Positions 32,209-39,944 of a stretch of 39,944 nucleotides of DNA are shown in pieces. The DNA comes from H111-94 sp034436045 (GTDB lineage Bacteria; Chloroflexota; Ktedonobacteria; Ktedonobacterales; Ktedonobacteraceae), in the NCBI GenBank assembly GCA_034436045.1, contig DAOTVZ010000040.1, positions 1 to 39,944 of the forward strand. The letters are read 5' to 3'. A program made the translations under genes and the position numbers. Numbering within the stretch: position 1 is the first letter of the stretch; the number at the start of each line of letters is the position of its first letter. The notes below the pieces were generated by a model, which worked only from the letters and a program-made list of their open reading frames with translations, was not told the origin of the DNA and ran no database searches.

Positions 32209-34632
32209 ATGAGCATGAGTTTACAGCGCCTCGGAAAATATGAGTTGCGCACGGAGTTGGGGCGTGGCAATACGGGCGAAGTCTGGAAGGCTTTTGATCT
32301 TCAGCTTCGGCGCGATGTTGCCATTAAAATACTCCATACAGACCTGTTAGCGAATCCCCAGTTCTTCGCCCACTTCACGCAACAGGGGCAGGTACTGGCC
32401 TCCCTCCATCATGCCAACATTGTCCAGATTCATGATGTCGCGCTCTCGCGTCCAACGCCCCAGGATAGCGCCAGCAGAGCCTATATCGTGATGGAATACG
32501 TCGCGGGCCAGACCCTGGCGGACTATATCGACGCGACAGTGCGCAAGGGTATTTTCCTGAGACCCGACGAGATTGTGTATCTCTTCACCAGCCTCGGAGT
32601 CGCCATCGACTATGCCCATCAGAAAGGCATTATTCACGGCAATATCAAGCCGAGCAATATTCTCTTAGACCATCACAACACCGCTCAATTCGCGCCCGGC
32701 GAGCCGATGCTGACCGATTTCGCCCTCGACCGCCTGGTCGGCGATGAGGCCAGCGTCGTCTCTCCTTACTATATCTCTCCTGAGCAGGCGCAAGGCAATC
32801 AGCCCGGCTTGCGCAGCGACATCTACTCGCTGGGCGTTATTCTTTACGAACTCTGCACCGGTGTGCAACCATTCCGCGATGAGAGTTCGGTCGCTGTGAT
32901 GATGCAACATATCAATGCGCTTCCCACACCACCCTCGCTGATCAATCCCAATATTCCGCCTGCTCTCTCCGAGATCATCCTGCGCGCTATGGCGAAGGAA
33001 AGCGCAGCACGCTTCTCTATGGCCTCACTGATGGCGGCGGCTATTGCCGATGCTTATGCTATTCATACCGGCACACATATTCCCTCTGTGCTGCCGACCA
33101 GCATAAGTGAGGACGAGGAGACCGAAGAGGATGGGTCAGGCGGCAGCCAGCCGCGCATACCTATTCTGGGTGTCATATCGCCTTCGCTCAGGCTACCCTC
33201 ACGCCTCCCTGGCAACTTGCCGACGACACCGCCTGATAGCCGTCCGCAACCTCTACCGATGGTCCCACGCTCACAGCCGCTGGTGGCGGCACAGGAAGCG
33301 CAGACCATGTTCGCAACGTCGGCAACACCGTCCTCTACAACAGGCAAGCAACCGGTACCTCCCATGCCGTCGCCACCCATCAGTCGGAAAATCCCGATCA
33401 CGCCCACTACCTTCGTGGCCGATCAGCAACCGACGAATGTCATGCCTCCGGTAGCAGTGCCTTCCTCTGCTACACAGTCAACGCCGCCCAGGATGCCATC
33501 GGCACAGCCGCAGAACGAGCTACCTCCCGTTCCTCCTGCGCCGCCCGCCAGGAGTAGGAGTGGGCCTTTTGCTGCTATGCCATTGCCTCTCTCCCTTCTC
33601 GCTGTCCTGATCTTGCTGCTGCTCGTCGTTCTCGGTTTCAGCATCAGCAATCTTTTCCTATCCGCCGGACAGGCCGGTACACCCAGCGGGCACGTGTTTT
33701 TTGAGGATGATCTGCTCGGTCACGAGGATGTGCTACGCATCGAGATACAGCCCATCCAGACGCCCCCGCAAGGTGACAGCGATGTCGCCTGGTTACAAAC
33801 AACATCGCATAGCATCGTGCCTTTGGGGGTGCTCACGATCCAGAATAAGCAGGGCACACTCGTCTATCCCGGCAACGCACAGCATAGTAACTTGCTCCCT
33901 ATCACACAGGGCCTCATCATCAGCCAGGAAAAGAGCGGGGCCTTGCCCCCCAGGCCGCAAGGCAAAACAGTATATGTCGCAACCGTCAACATGGCCGTCT
34001 TTACCTACGTGCGCAATATTCTCTACGCCACTCCTGGTTTGCCGGGCAATAGCAGCGTCGTCAACGCGCTGATGGACGCCATTAAATCGATGAGTGACAA
34101 GTCGGGCAGCATTGTGGACTCCTTGCGAGGTACGCATGATTATGGGCTGGTACGCCGCCAAGCCATTCGTATCATGGAACAGCTAGACAGTACGAAATAT
34201 GCGCAACAGAGCGGTGATCTGCCGACTGCCGACCGACCGCTGCTCTTCACGCAGATCGGCCTGCTCTCCTCGCCCACACAGAAAGGCTATCTCGACATCT
34301 TAGATCAGCAACTGACCTTGCTGCAACAGCACGCCGGTAACAATACCGAGTTGCTGACGCATATTCAGAACGTGCGCAACGCCGTCGTCGATCTCAAGAA
34401 CTGGCTGCAAAAGGTGCGTTCTTATGATCTGGCAATCCTCAAGGCGACGAATCTGAACACGCCGACCATCATGAATGATGCCTTCCAGCTCAAACAACTG
34501 GTTGCCATCTCCTATACTGGTCAGACCATACCGCCCAACAATGGGCCGCTCCCAACGCCCGGTTCGGCAGGCGCTTATCAGGGCTATATTGAGGCACAAT
34601 ATCTGGCGGCACTGGATGTGAAAGCCGCATGA
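32209..34632 (+). CDS. Membrane serine/threonine kinase-like receptor (possible pseudokinase)
   Basis: 807 residues. A Hanks-type kinase domain (about 11-275), a Pro/Ser-rich linker (280-455), one membrane helix (about 459-484) and an outer domain of 320 residues of unknown fold. The glycine loop GRGNTGEV (18-25), K40 of VAIK, K147, N150 and D170 of DFA are kept. The catalytic loop reads HGN (143-145), with Asn in place of the base Asp, and the helix-C Glu position is Gln (Q59). It may therefore bind ATP but phosphorylate poorly or not at all. ATG 32209 has GGAG nearby; the longer TTG start is less likely. Its stop overlaps the FemAB-like start as ATGA, so both act together, probably in cell-wall control. 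Confidence 0.9.
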   Translation: MSMSLQRLGKYELRTELGRGNTGEVWKAFDLQLRRDVAIKILHTDLLANPQFFAHFTQQGQVLASLHHANIVQIHDVALSRPTPQDSASRAYIVMEYVAGQTLADYIDATVRKGIFLRPDEIVYLFTSLGVAIDYAHQKGIIHGNIKPSNILLDHHNTAQFAPGEPMLTDFALDRLVGDEASVVSPYYISPEQAQGNQPGLRSDIYSLGVILYELCTGVQPFRDESSVAVMMQHINALPTPPSLINPNIPPALSEIILRAMAKESAARFSMASLMAAAIADAYAIHTGTHIPSVLPTSISEDEETEEDGSGGSQPRIPILGVISPSLRLPSRLPGNLPTTPPDSRPQPLPMVPRSQPLVAAQEAQTMFATSATPSSTTGKQPVPPMPSPPISRKIPITPTTFVADQQPTNVMPPVAVPSSATQSTPPRMPSAQPQNELPPVPPAPPARSRSGPFAAMPLPLSLLAVLILLLLVVLGFSISNLFLSAGQAGTPSGHVFFEDDLLGHEDVLRIEIQPIQTPPQGDSDVAWLQTTSHSIVPLGVLTIQNKQGTLVYPGNAQHSNLLPITQGLIISQEKSGALPPRPQGKTVYVATVNMAVFTYVRNILYATPGLPGNSSVVNALMDAIKSMSDKSGSIVDSLRGTHDYGLVRRQAIRIMEQLDSTKYAQQSGDLPTADRPLLFTQIGLLSSPTQKGYLDILDQQLTLLQQHAGNNTELLTHIQNVRNAVVDLKNWLQKVRSYDLAILKATNLNTPTIMNDAFQLKQLVAISYTGQTIPPNNGPLPTPGSAGAYQGYIEAQYLAALDVKAA

Positions 34633-35711
34633 GCGCAGCTTCCTCATCCATTTCGTCCGGCACTGGCCCGTATCAGCTTTGCCTGATACGGGAGCGCGCA
34701 CAATGGAACAAATTTGTACAGGGACATCCCTACGGGCATGTCCTGCAAAGCTGGGAATGGGGGGAATTTAAGGCGCACAGTGGCTGGTTCCCGCTGCGTG
34801 CGGCACTCCGGCAGGCAGAGACAGGGCGTATCGTCGCAGCGGCCCAGATATTGCGACGTGGCGTACCGCATGTACCTCTCCAGGCAGGCCACTTCGCTTA
34901 TCTGCCTAAAGGCCCTGTGCTTGACTGGGCGCAACCTGCCTCCGGTCATCTCTGTCACATTTTTCTCACACAACTGGATGCCTTGTTACAGCAGCAGGGA
35001 GCTATTGCCTTACGCATCGAACCTGTGCTGCCAGTCGGCACACCGGAGAGTGCGCCCGCCGTTGCCCTGCTCACCGACTGGTCTACGTACACAGTGTCTC
35101 CACTGCAACCGCTACGCACGATCATCCTCGATCTCTCACCCGACGAGGAGATGCTGTTGGCACGTATGAAAGAGAAGTGGCGCTATAATGTCCGGCTCGC
35201 GGCACGCAAAGGTGTCACTGTGCGCGTGGCGAACAGCAGCGACGACGTTCGCGCATGGTATGAGTTGTTGCGTGTGACGAGCGAGCGCGATCATTTCGGC
35301 ATCCATACTCTTGACTATTATCTTCAGGCATGGCGGCATTTGAACAGCGCTGGCTGGGCAGATCTGCTGCTGGCCGAATATCAGGGCCAATTACTGGCTG
35401 GCATCTTCGTCACCAGCTTTGGAGCGGAAGCCATCTACCTCTACGGCGCGTCCAGCAACGAGCAGCGTCACCTGATGCCCAACTATCTGCTGCAATGGGA
35501 GGCCATCCGCCGCGCCCGGCGGGTCGGGGCCGCGCGCTACGACCTCTGGGGCATTCCCGCCAGCGACGACGAAGAGGAGGCTATGGCCGGGGTCTATCGC
35601 TTCAAACGCGGCTGGGGCGGGAAGATTGTCACCTTCGTGGGCGCGTTTGAAAAGACCTATCATCCATTTGCCATGCAGCTCGCTCGTCGCTGGTTTCCCC
35701 TGACATCATAA
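34629..35711 (+). CDS. FemAB/FemX-like peptidyltransferase
   Basis: 360 residues with two GNAT-like lobes of the FemAB family. These enzymes use aminoacyl-tRNA to add residues to the lipid II stem peptide and so build interpeptide bridges. Signature stretches are LQSWEWGEFK (39-48), FAYLPKGPV, KWRYNVRLAARKGV (about 178-191) and the C-terminal YLYGASSNEQRHLMPNYLLQ...YDLWGIP region. Length fits the bacterial FemX/FmhB range. The ATG overlaps the kinase-like gene's stop by 4 nt, with no separate ribosome site, so synthesis is translationally coupled. The amino acid added is unknown. It faces the histidine kinase gene with only 11 nt between stops. Confidence 0.9.
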   Translation: MSAASSSISSGTGPYQLCLIRERAQWNKFVQGHPYGHVLQSWEWGEFKAHSGWFPLRAALRQAETGRIVAAAQILRRGVPHVPLQAGHFAYLPKGPVLDWAQPASGHLCHIFLTQLDALLQQQGAIALRIEPVLPVGTPESAPAVALLTDWSTYTVSPLQPLRTIILDLSPDEEMLLARMKEKWRYNVRLAARKGVTVRVANSSDDVRAWYELLRVTSERDHFGIHTLDYYLQAWRHLNSAGWADLLLAEYQGQLLAGIFVTSFGAEAIYLYGASSNEQRHLMPNYLLQWEAIRRARRVGAARYDLWGIPASDDEEEAMAGVYRFKRGWGGKIVTFVGAFEKTYHPFAMQLARRWFPLTS

Positions 35712-35722
35712 ATCTCCTTGCC

Positions 35723-36937
35723 CTACCTCGTCCCTGACCGATCAGGATTACCGGTTTGTTTAGCGAGGGGAAGAGTGAAATAGAAAGTGGTACCTTTATT
35801 CAGGGCGGTGTCGAAACCGATAGTGCCTCCATGCTGTTCAACGATGAGCTGGGCGATAGAGAGGCCCAGGCCGTAGCCGCCCATTTTGGACTGTGCGCGG
35901 TGATTGGACTGGTAGAAGCGCTCGAATACGTGGGGCTGATCCTCCGGTGGGATGCCATAGCCGGTATCGATGACGGAGATCAGGGCAAAACGCTCGTCAT
36001 AGGGACGCACACGCACCGTGACAGTTCCTCCGGGCGGCGTGAACTTGATAGCGTTGGAGAGCAGGTTATTCAGCACCTGTTTGACGCGCTGGGGGTCGGC
36101 ATAGAGAACAGGTTCGGGTGTGCAGATGTCGTGAGTAAGGACGACCTCGGCTTTGAGGGCCTGCGGTTGCAGGTTATTAATGGTCTGACGAATCAGCGTG
36201 CGTAAGGGTACCTCCTGCTGCTTGATCTCAAACTGGCCCAGGTCTGAGCGTGTCATAAAGAGGATGTCTTCGACGATAGAGATAAGTTGCTGTACTCCTT
36301 CCTGGGCATAACCGAGGTAGGTGTGTTGCTCCTCGTTGAGTTCGCCCATGTGGCCTTGTAGCAACAGGTCAATGAAGCCATGCACCGAGTTAAGCGGTGT
36401 GCGCAACTCATGAGAGACCATCGAGATGAAGTTGGAGCGCACGCGGTTGACAACTTTGAGCGTTGAGACGTCGCGCGCGGTAAAGACCACGTACAGTCCG
36501 TTCTCGGTATTGATGGGGGTGACGCTGGTGGAGACTTCAACCTCGCCGCCTGGGGTGGTGCCAATGATCAATTCTTCGTTGGGCAAAGCCTTCTGCTCTT
36601 GCCTGACCCGTGTCAGTGGGCAACTGGAGGTGCCACACAGACTCATGCGGTTCAGGTTGCGACAACATAATATCTCGGAACAGTGATGCCCGATAAGTGC
36701 GGATGCGCTCTTCTTCAAAGCTCGCGCCGCTGCTGCATTGAGTCCGACCAGCTTAAAATGCTGGCTAATAGCGATCATCGCGTCCGGGGTGCTGGCAATC
36801 ATGGTTTTCAGGTAGCGACGGCATGGGGCGGCCAGTATGAGCGCCTGCTGATCTTGCGCGTCGGAATATATAGTGGACGCTATGTCGGCTGTTTGCTCGT
36901 GTGACGTTGATGATGAGTCCTGATTCGGCTTCTGCAC
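35723..36937 (-). CDS. PAS-domain sensor histidine kinase
   Basis: 404 residues from GTG 36937, chosen for the AGGA just upstream and its place 7 nt after the response-regulator stop. No membrane segment is seen, so it is probably cytoplasmic. A PAS domain (about 40-160) carries five Cys in a short span (C86, C91, C92, C101, C106), suggestive of a metal, Fe-S or redox site. HisKA follows with H176 in SHELRTPLNS, then HATPase_c with N290/N291 (N box), DTGYGIP (G1) and GGYGLGLSIA (G2). It would autophosphorylate and pass phosphate to the preceding response regulator. The longer frame overlaps that gene and is rejected. Confidence 0.92.
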   Translation of the reverse strand: MQKPNQDSSSTSHEQTADIASTIYSDAQDQQALILAAPCRRYLKTMIASTPDAMIAISQHFKLVGLNAAAARALKKSASALIGHHCSEILCCRNLNRMSLCGTSSCPLTRVRQEQKALPNEELIIGTTPGGEVEVSTSVTPINTENGLYVVFTARDVSTLKVVNRVRSNFISMVSHELRTPLNSVHGFIDLLLQGHMGELNEEQHTYLGYAQEGVQQLISIVEDILFMTRSDLGQFEIKQQEVPLRTLIRQTINNLQPQALKAEVVLTHDICTPEPVLYADPQRVKQVLNNLLSNAIKFTPPGGTVTVRVRPYDERFALISVIDTGYGIPPEDQPHVFERFYQSNHRAQSKMGGYGLGLSIAQLIVEQHGGTIGFDTALNKGTTFYFTLPLAKQTGNPDRSGTR

Positions 36938-36944
36938 GCCGTTC

Positions 36945-37631
36945 CTACTTTCCAACGAATTTATAGCCGAGGCCGCGCACAGAAATGATATGGTGCGGTT
37001 TCTCGGCATCGATCTCGATTTTCTGGCGCAAACGCCGGATATAGACATCGACAATGTTACTGCTGGTGCCCTCGTCGTCGTTCCATATTTCTGAGAGCAA
37101 ACGTTCGCGGTGAATGACCTGACCGGGATAGTTCATCAACATGCGTAGTACCTGCATCTCTTTAGGCGTCAGGTCGATGCTGGTCTGGCCATCGATAATG
37201 ACTTTGAGTTCTGCCGGTTGTAGCTCGATGCGGCCCTGACGCAGATTCTGATTACCGCTGCGGGCATACTTCTTGATGCGGCGCATGACAGCTTGCACGC
37301 GCGCGATCAACTCTTGATGGTTGTATGGTTTGCAGATGTAGTCATCCGCGCCCATGTTAAAGCCCTGGAGCTTGGCCTCGATGGTATCGTGCGCGGTCAT
37401 GAAGATGAGAGGCGTATCGTAGCCCTCTGAGCGCAGCTTGGCAGAGAACTCAAAGCCGTTCAAATAAGGCATCATGACATCAAGAATGATGAGGTCGGGT
37501 TCGCGCTTTTGAATCATCTGCATGGCCCCACGTGGGTTATCGGCAGTTTCGACCTCATACCCTTCTTTTGTCAGGACGAACTGCACCAGGGTGTTTGCGA
37601 AGCGGTCATCATCGACGACTAGAATATACAC
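36945..37631 (-). CDS. OmpR/PhoB-family response regulator
   Basis: 228 residues starting at GTG 37631, which has AGGGG 6 nt upstream; the longer frame to 37706 has none. The receiver domain has acidic D7-D9, phospho-acceptor D51 (LDVMMP), the Thr switch in FMTAHD and Lys in CKPYN. The winged-helix DNA-binding domain follows, with DLTPKEMQVLRML, SNIVDVYIRRLRQKI and VRGLGYKF. It is first in a two-gene operon with the histidine kinase. The leader before it contains repeats that may be its own binding site. The signal and target genes are unknown. Confidence 0.94.
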   Translation of the reverse strand: MYILVVDDDRFANTLVQFVLTKEGYEVETADNPRGAMQMIQKREPDLIILDVMMPYLNGFEFSAKLRSEGYDTPLIFMTAHDTIEAKLQGFNMGADDYICKPYNHQELIARVQAVMRRIKKYARSGNQNLRQGRIELQPAELKVIIDGQTSIDLTPKEMQVLRMLMNYPGQVIHRERLLSEIWNDDEGTSSNIVDVYIRRLRQKIEIDAEKPHHIISVRGLGYKFVGK

Positions 37632-37713
37632 AGTGTTCCCCTCTTTACCTAGCGTAATATGGGAAGCGACCTGAAACGGTTTCTTCCCCACGTCTTCTGT
37701 GTTCACGACGTCT

Positions 37714-37777
37714 TTAGAACATCATCTCTGTATGGGGGGATATACAGACAGGTGTTCTAATAAAATTATCTCTGTAT
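37714..37777. promoter_or_regulatory. Inverted and direct repeats in the two-component leader
   Basis: TTAGAACA (37714-37721) pairs with TGTTCTAA (37753-37760), with an inner CTGTAT/ATACAG. ATCTCTGTAT occurs twice, at 37724-37733 and 37768-37777, 44 bp apart (about four helical turns). OmpR-type regulators bind direct repeats, so autoregulation is possible; an RNA hairpin is the alternative. Confidence 0.45.
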
Positions 37778-37798
37778 TATTGCATATCAGACAATTGT

Positions 37799-37827
37799 AT
37801 GGTACTCATCCGGCAATAAACTGTCAA
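37799..37827 (-). promoter_or_regulatory. Promoter of the two-component operon
   Basis: TTGACA (37822-37827), a 17-bp spacer and TACCAT (37799-37804) on the minus strand. The -35 box overlaps the mnmG stop codon. Transcription would start near 37792, leaving a leader of about 160 nt. Confidence 0.65.
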
Positions 37828-39926
37828 GTGAGTGCGCGTGATGCACGCAATTTTTCCAGGTAGACCATGAGGATCGCCACATCTGCCGGTGTGACGCCTT
37901 CGACGCGCGAGGCCTGACCGACGGTGCGCGGGCGGGTGCGCGTCAACTTCTGTCGCGCCTCCGTGCGCAGATGCGGTATATGCTGGTAATCCAGCGTATC
38001 CGGGATGCGCATCTCCTCCAGGCGGCGCGTGCGGTGAATGGTCTGCTCCTGCTTGCGCACGTAACTCTCGTATTTGACCTGTAGCTCCAACTCTGCCGCC
38101 GTCTCATCCGGCAACGACGGCAATACGGTTCGGCGTGGGTCATCACTCGTGGGAAGCGGGTCATTCTCCTCTAGCTCCTGGAAGAGGCTTGTCTGCGAGG
38201 TTGTGAGTAGCTCGGCCACACGCTGCGAGAGATGTGCAACCTGCTGATAGGACACCTCCGGGCGGCGCAACAGGTCGCGCGCGCTCATTTTCTGGCCCAG
38301 TGGCGCGATGCCCAGCTCTTGCGCGAACCGCTCGACCTGATGCGATGAGGTAAAGTAGACGCGATTGAGGTCAGTTAGCGTGCGTTGAATCTGCTCACGC
38401 TTGCGCACAACACGCTCGTAGCGCTCATCATCGATGAGGCCGAAGCGATAGGCATAGTCGCTCAGGCGCAGGTCGGCACTGTCCGGGCGCAGCAGCAGGC
38501 GGTACTCGGCGCGCGAGGTGTGCAGGCGATACGGCTCGCTCATGGGGCGGGTCACCAGATCGTCGATCAGCACGCCTATGTAAGCCTCGTGGCGTCCTAG
38601 CACAAAGCCATCCTCATTGCGCACATACAGGGCGGCATTGATACCGGCCATAATGCCCTGCGCCGCAGCCTCTTCGTAGCCCGACGTGCCGTTGATCTGG
38701 CCGGCCAGGAAGAGGCCCGCGACAGCTTTTGTTTGCAAAGTGCTTAACAATTGATGCGGCGGCACGTAGTCATACTCAACGGCATAGCCGACGCGCATCA
38801 TTTCGACGTGTTCGAGAGCGGGGATGCTGCGCAGCATGGCAAGCTGCACATCCTCCGGCAAGCTGGTGTTCATGCCCTGCACATAGACCTCGCCGGTGCG
38901 CCAACCCTCCGGCTCCAGGAAAATCTGGTGCGAGCTTTTGTCGGCGAAGCGTACAATCTTGTCCTCAATGGAAGGACAGTAACGTGGGCCGATGCCCTCA
39001 ATGATACCGGTATAGAGCGGCGAACGGTGCAGGTTATCGCGAATAATCTGATGTGTGCGCTCGGTTGTGCGCACTAAGTAACAGGGCAACTGTGGTCGCC
39101 AGCCGTGCAGGTCTTCCGGTGTAGTTGGATAGATGGGATTGGGCCGCCCGCCAGGAAGCTGTACATCTTCGCGCGCGGAGAGATCGGCGGAGAAGTAGAG
39201 CGGCACCCGGCTGCCGGGCTGCGGCTCCGTTTTGCTAAAGTCGATGGTGCGGGCATCGATACGCGGTGGGGTGCCGGTTTTGAAGCGGCGCACCTCCAGG
39301 CCAAGCGCGCGCAGAGCGTCCGAGATGCCCAGGGCCGGGCCTTCGCCTGCGCGTCCGCCGGGCTGCGTCTTCTCGCCCACAACCAGACGACCGTTGATGA
39401 AAGTGCCGGTGGTCAGTACGACTGCTCCGGCCTCGTAGCGCCAGCCGTTATTGGTAACGACGCCGGTGATGACAGGGCGTCCGTCATCACCAATGTGGCT
39501 GAGAAGCCGGGTGATGGTGGCTTGCTTAAGTTCCAGATCAGGCTGGCTCTCCAGCACGAATTTCATGGCCAGACGATAGGCTTGTTTGTCGCACTGAGCG
39601 CGCAGAGCCTGCACGGCTGGCCCCTTGCTGGTGTTTAGCAAGCGAATCTGAATAAAGGTACGGTCGGTGTTGCGCCCGATCTCGCCGCCCAGCGCGTCGA
39701 TCTCCTTGATGAGATGGCCCTTGGCGGGGCCACCCATTGAGGGATTGCAGGGCATGAGCGCCACACTGTCCAGGTTCATGGTGATGAGCAACGTTTTCCG
39801 GCCCATGCGGGCGCTGGCGAGCGCAGCTTCACAGCCGGCATGACCCGCGCCGACTACAATGACCTCGTAGACACCGCGCAGCAGTTGTTCGGTTGGAATA
39901 GGAGCCTGTTCAGAAGTAATCGTCAT
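37824..39926 (-). CDS. mnmG: tRNA uridine-34 carboxymethylaminomethyl-modifying enzyme MnmG
   Basis: A 700-residue FAD protein that with MnmE installs the cmnm5 group on U34 of certain tRNAs. The FAD-binding motif VVGAGHAGCEAA (24-35), the MPCNPSMGGPAKGHLIKEIDALGG block, the GTPPRID stretch and the C-terminal helical domain (VEGVTPADVAILMVYL near the end) are present. It is longer than the usual 620-650 residues. Extra sequence lies before the C-terminal domain (DPLPTSDDPRRTVLPSLPDE region) and as a short N-terminal extension. ATG 39926 lies 18 nt from the window edge, with no clear ribosome site. mnmE or rsmG is not seen. Confidence 0.96.
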   Translation of the reverse strand: MTITSEQAPIPTEQLLRGVYEVIVVGAGHAGCEAALASARMGRKTLLITMNLDSVALMPCNPSMGGPAKGHLIKEIDALGGEIGRNTDRTFIQIRLLNTSKGPAVQALRAQCDKQAYRLAMKFVLESQPDLELKQATITRLLSHIGDDGRPVITGVVTNNGWRYEAGAVVLTTGTFINGRLVVGEKTQPGGRAGEGPALGISDALRALGLEVRRFKTGTPPRIDARTIDFSKTEPQPGSRVPLYFSADLSAREDVQLPGGRPNPIYPTTPEDLHGWRPQLPCYLVRTTERTHQIIRDNLHRSPLYTGIIEGIGPRYCPSIEDKIVRFADKSSHQIFLEPEGWRTGEVYVQGMNTSLPEDVQLAMLRSIPALEHVEMMRVGYAVEYDYVPPHQLLSTLQTKAVAGLFLAGQINGTSGYEEAAAQGIMAGINAALYVRNEDGFVLGRHEAYIGVLIDDLVTRPMSEPYRLHTSRAEYRLLLRPDSADLRLSDYAYRFGLIDDERYERVVRKREQIQRTLTDLNRVYFTSSHQVERFAQELGIAPLGQKMSARDLLRRPEVSYQQVAHLSQRVAELLTTSQTSLFQELEENDPLPTSDDPRRTVLPSLPDETAAELELQVKYESYVRKQEQTIHRTRRLEEMRIPDTLDYQHIPHLRTEARQKLTRTRPRTVGQASRVEGVTPADVAILMVYLEKLRASRALT

Positions 39927-39944
39927 ACGTAATATACTACCCGC

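Noticed and set aside
36937..37054. Longer histidine kinase N-terminus overlapping the response regulator
   Set aside because: It would overlap the regulator's coding end by 110 nt; GTG 36937 has a ribosome site and follows the stop by 7 nt.

Overview
The window looks like chromosomal DNA of a monoderm, filamentous-type Chloroflexota, most plausibly class Ktedonobacteria. This is inferred from gene content and style: a Tat-like lipoprotein, a serine/threonine kinase with an HGN catalytic loop, an XPB-type helicase together with a DUF790/Bax1 protein, tandem cyclophilins, and short GGGCGT...ACGCCC hairpin repeats between genes. No single marker proves it. I see no rRNA, tRNA, transposase, integrase, phage module or CRISPR array.

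Layout. 1-2143: a short hairpin repeat, then a minus-strand polar amino-acid uptake pair (ATPase, lipoprotein binding protein) with a consensus promoter and no permease in view. 2228-5579: a plus-strand operon of alpha/beta hydrolase, GT2 glycosyltransferase, DUF2064 nucleotidyl/glycosyltransferase-like protein and radical SAM/SPASM enzyme. 5653-7825: a leucine-rich-repeat protein convergent with a DinD homologue. 7865-8124: six tandem copies of a 45-bp hairpin-forming repeat. 8120-15500: a minus-strand pyrimidine operon pyrB-carA-carB followed by a fumarate-reductase-type flavoprotein. It is headed by a perfect consensus promoter and a leader with an intrinsic terminator that an ORF reads straight through. 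15721-18254: prfA, a HAD hydrolase and an unknown membrane-anchored protein, tightly coupled. 18729-23170: a short ORF, psuG, a small membrane protein, a rhodanese and two cyclophilins. 23353-31862: XPB-like helicase, two TrkA-type proteins, an AI-2E family permease, small and membrane-anchored unknown proteins, and the DUF790/Bax1-like nuclease. 31975-35711: a 31-residue membrane peptide, a predicted kinase-fold membrane receptor and a translationally coupled FemAB-like transferase. 35723-37827: a PhoB-type two-component system. 37824-39926: mnmG.

How the genes work together. pyrB, carA and carB make carbamoyl-aspartate, with expression probably tuned by premature termination. XPB and Bax1 homologues on the same strand, about 5 kb apart, suggest an archaeal-style helicase-nuclease repair pair. 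The kinase-like receptor coupled to a FemAB protein suggests control of cell-wall cross-bridge synthesis.

The most unusual items are the pyrBI-like attenuator, the XPB/Bax1 pair, the kinase-fold receptor lacking its catalytic Asp and helix-C Glu, and the cysteine cluster in the PAS domain of the histidine kinase. Starts were moved from the longest ORF wherever a Shine-Dalgarno sequence or promoter argued for it; each entry says so.
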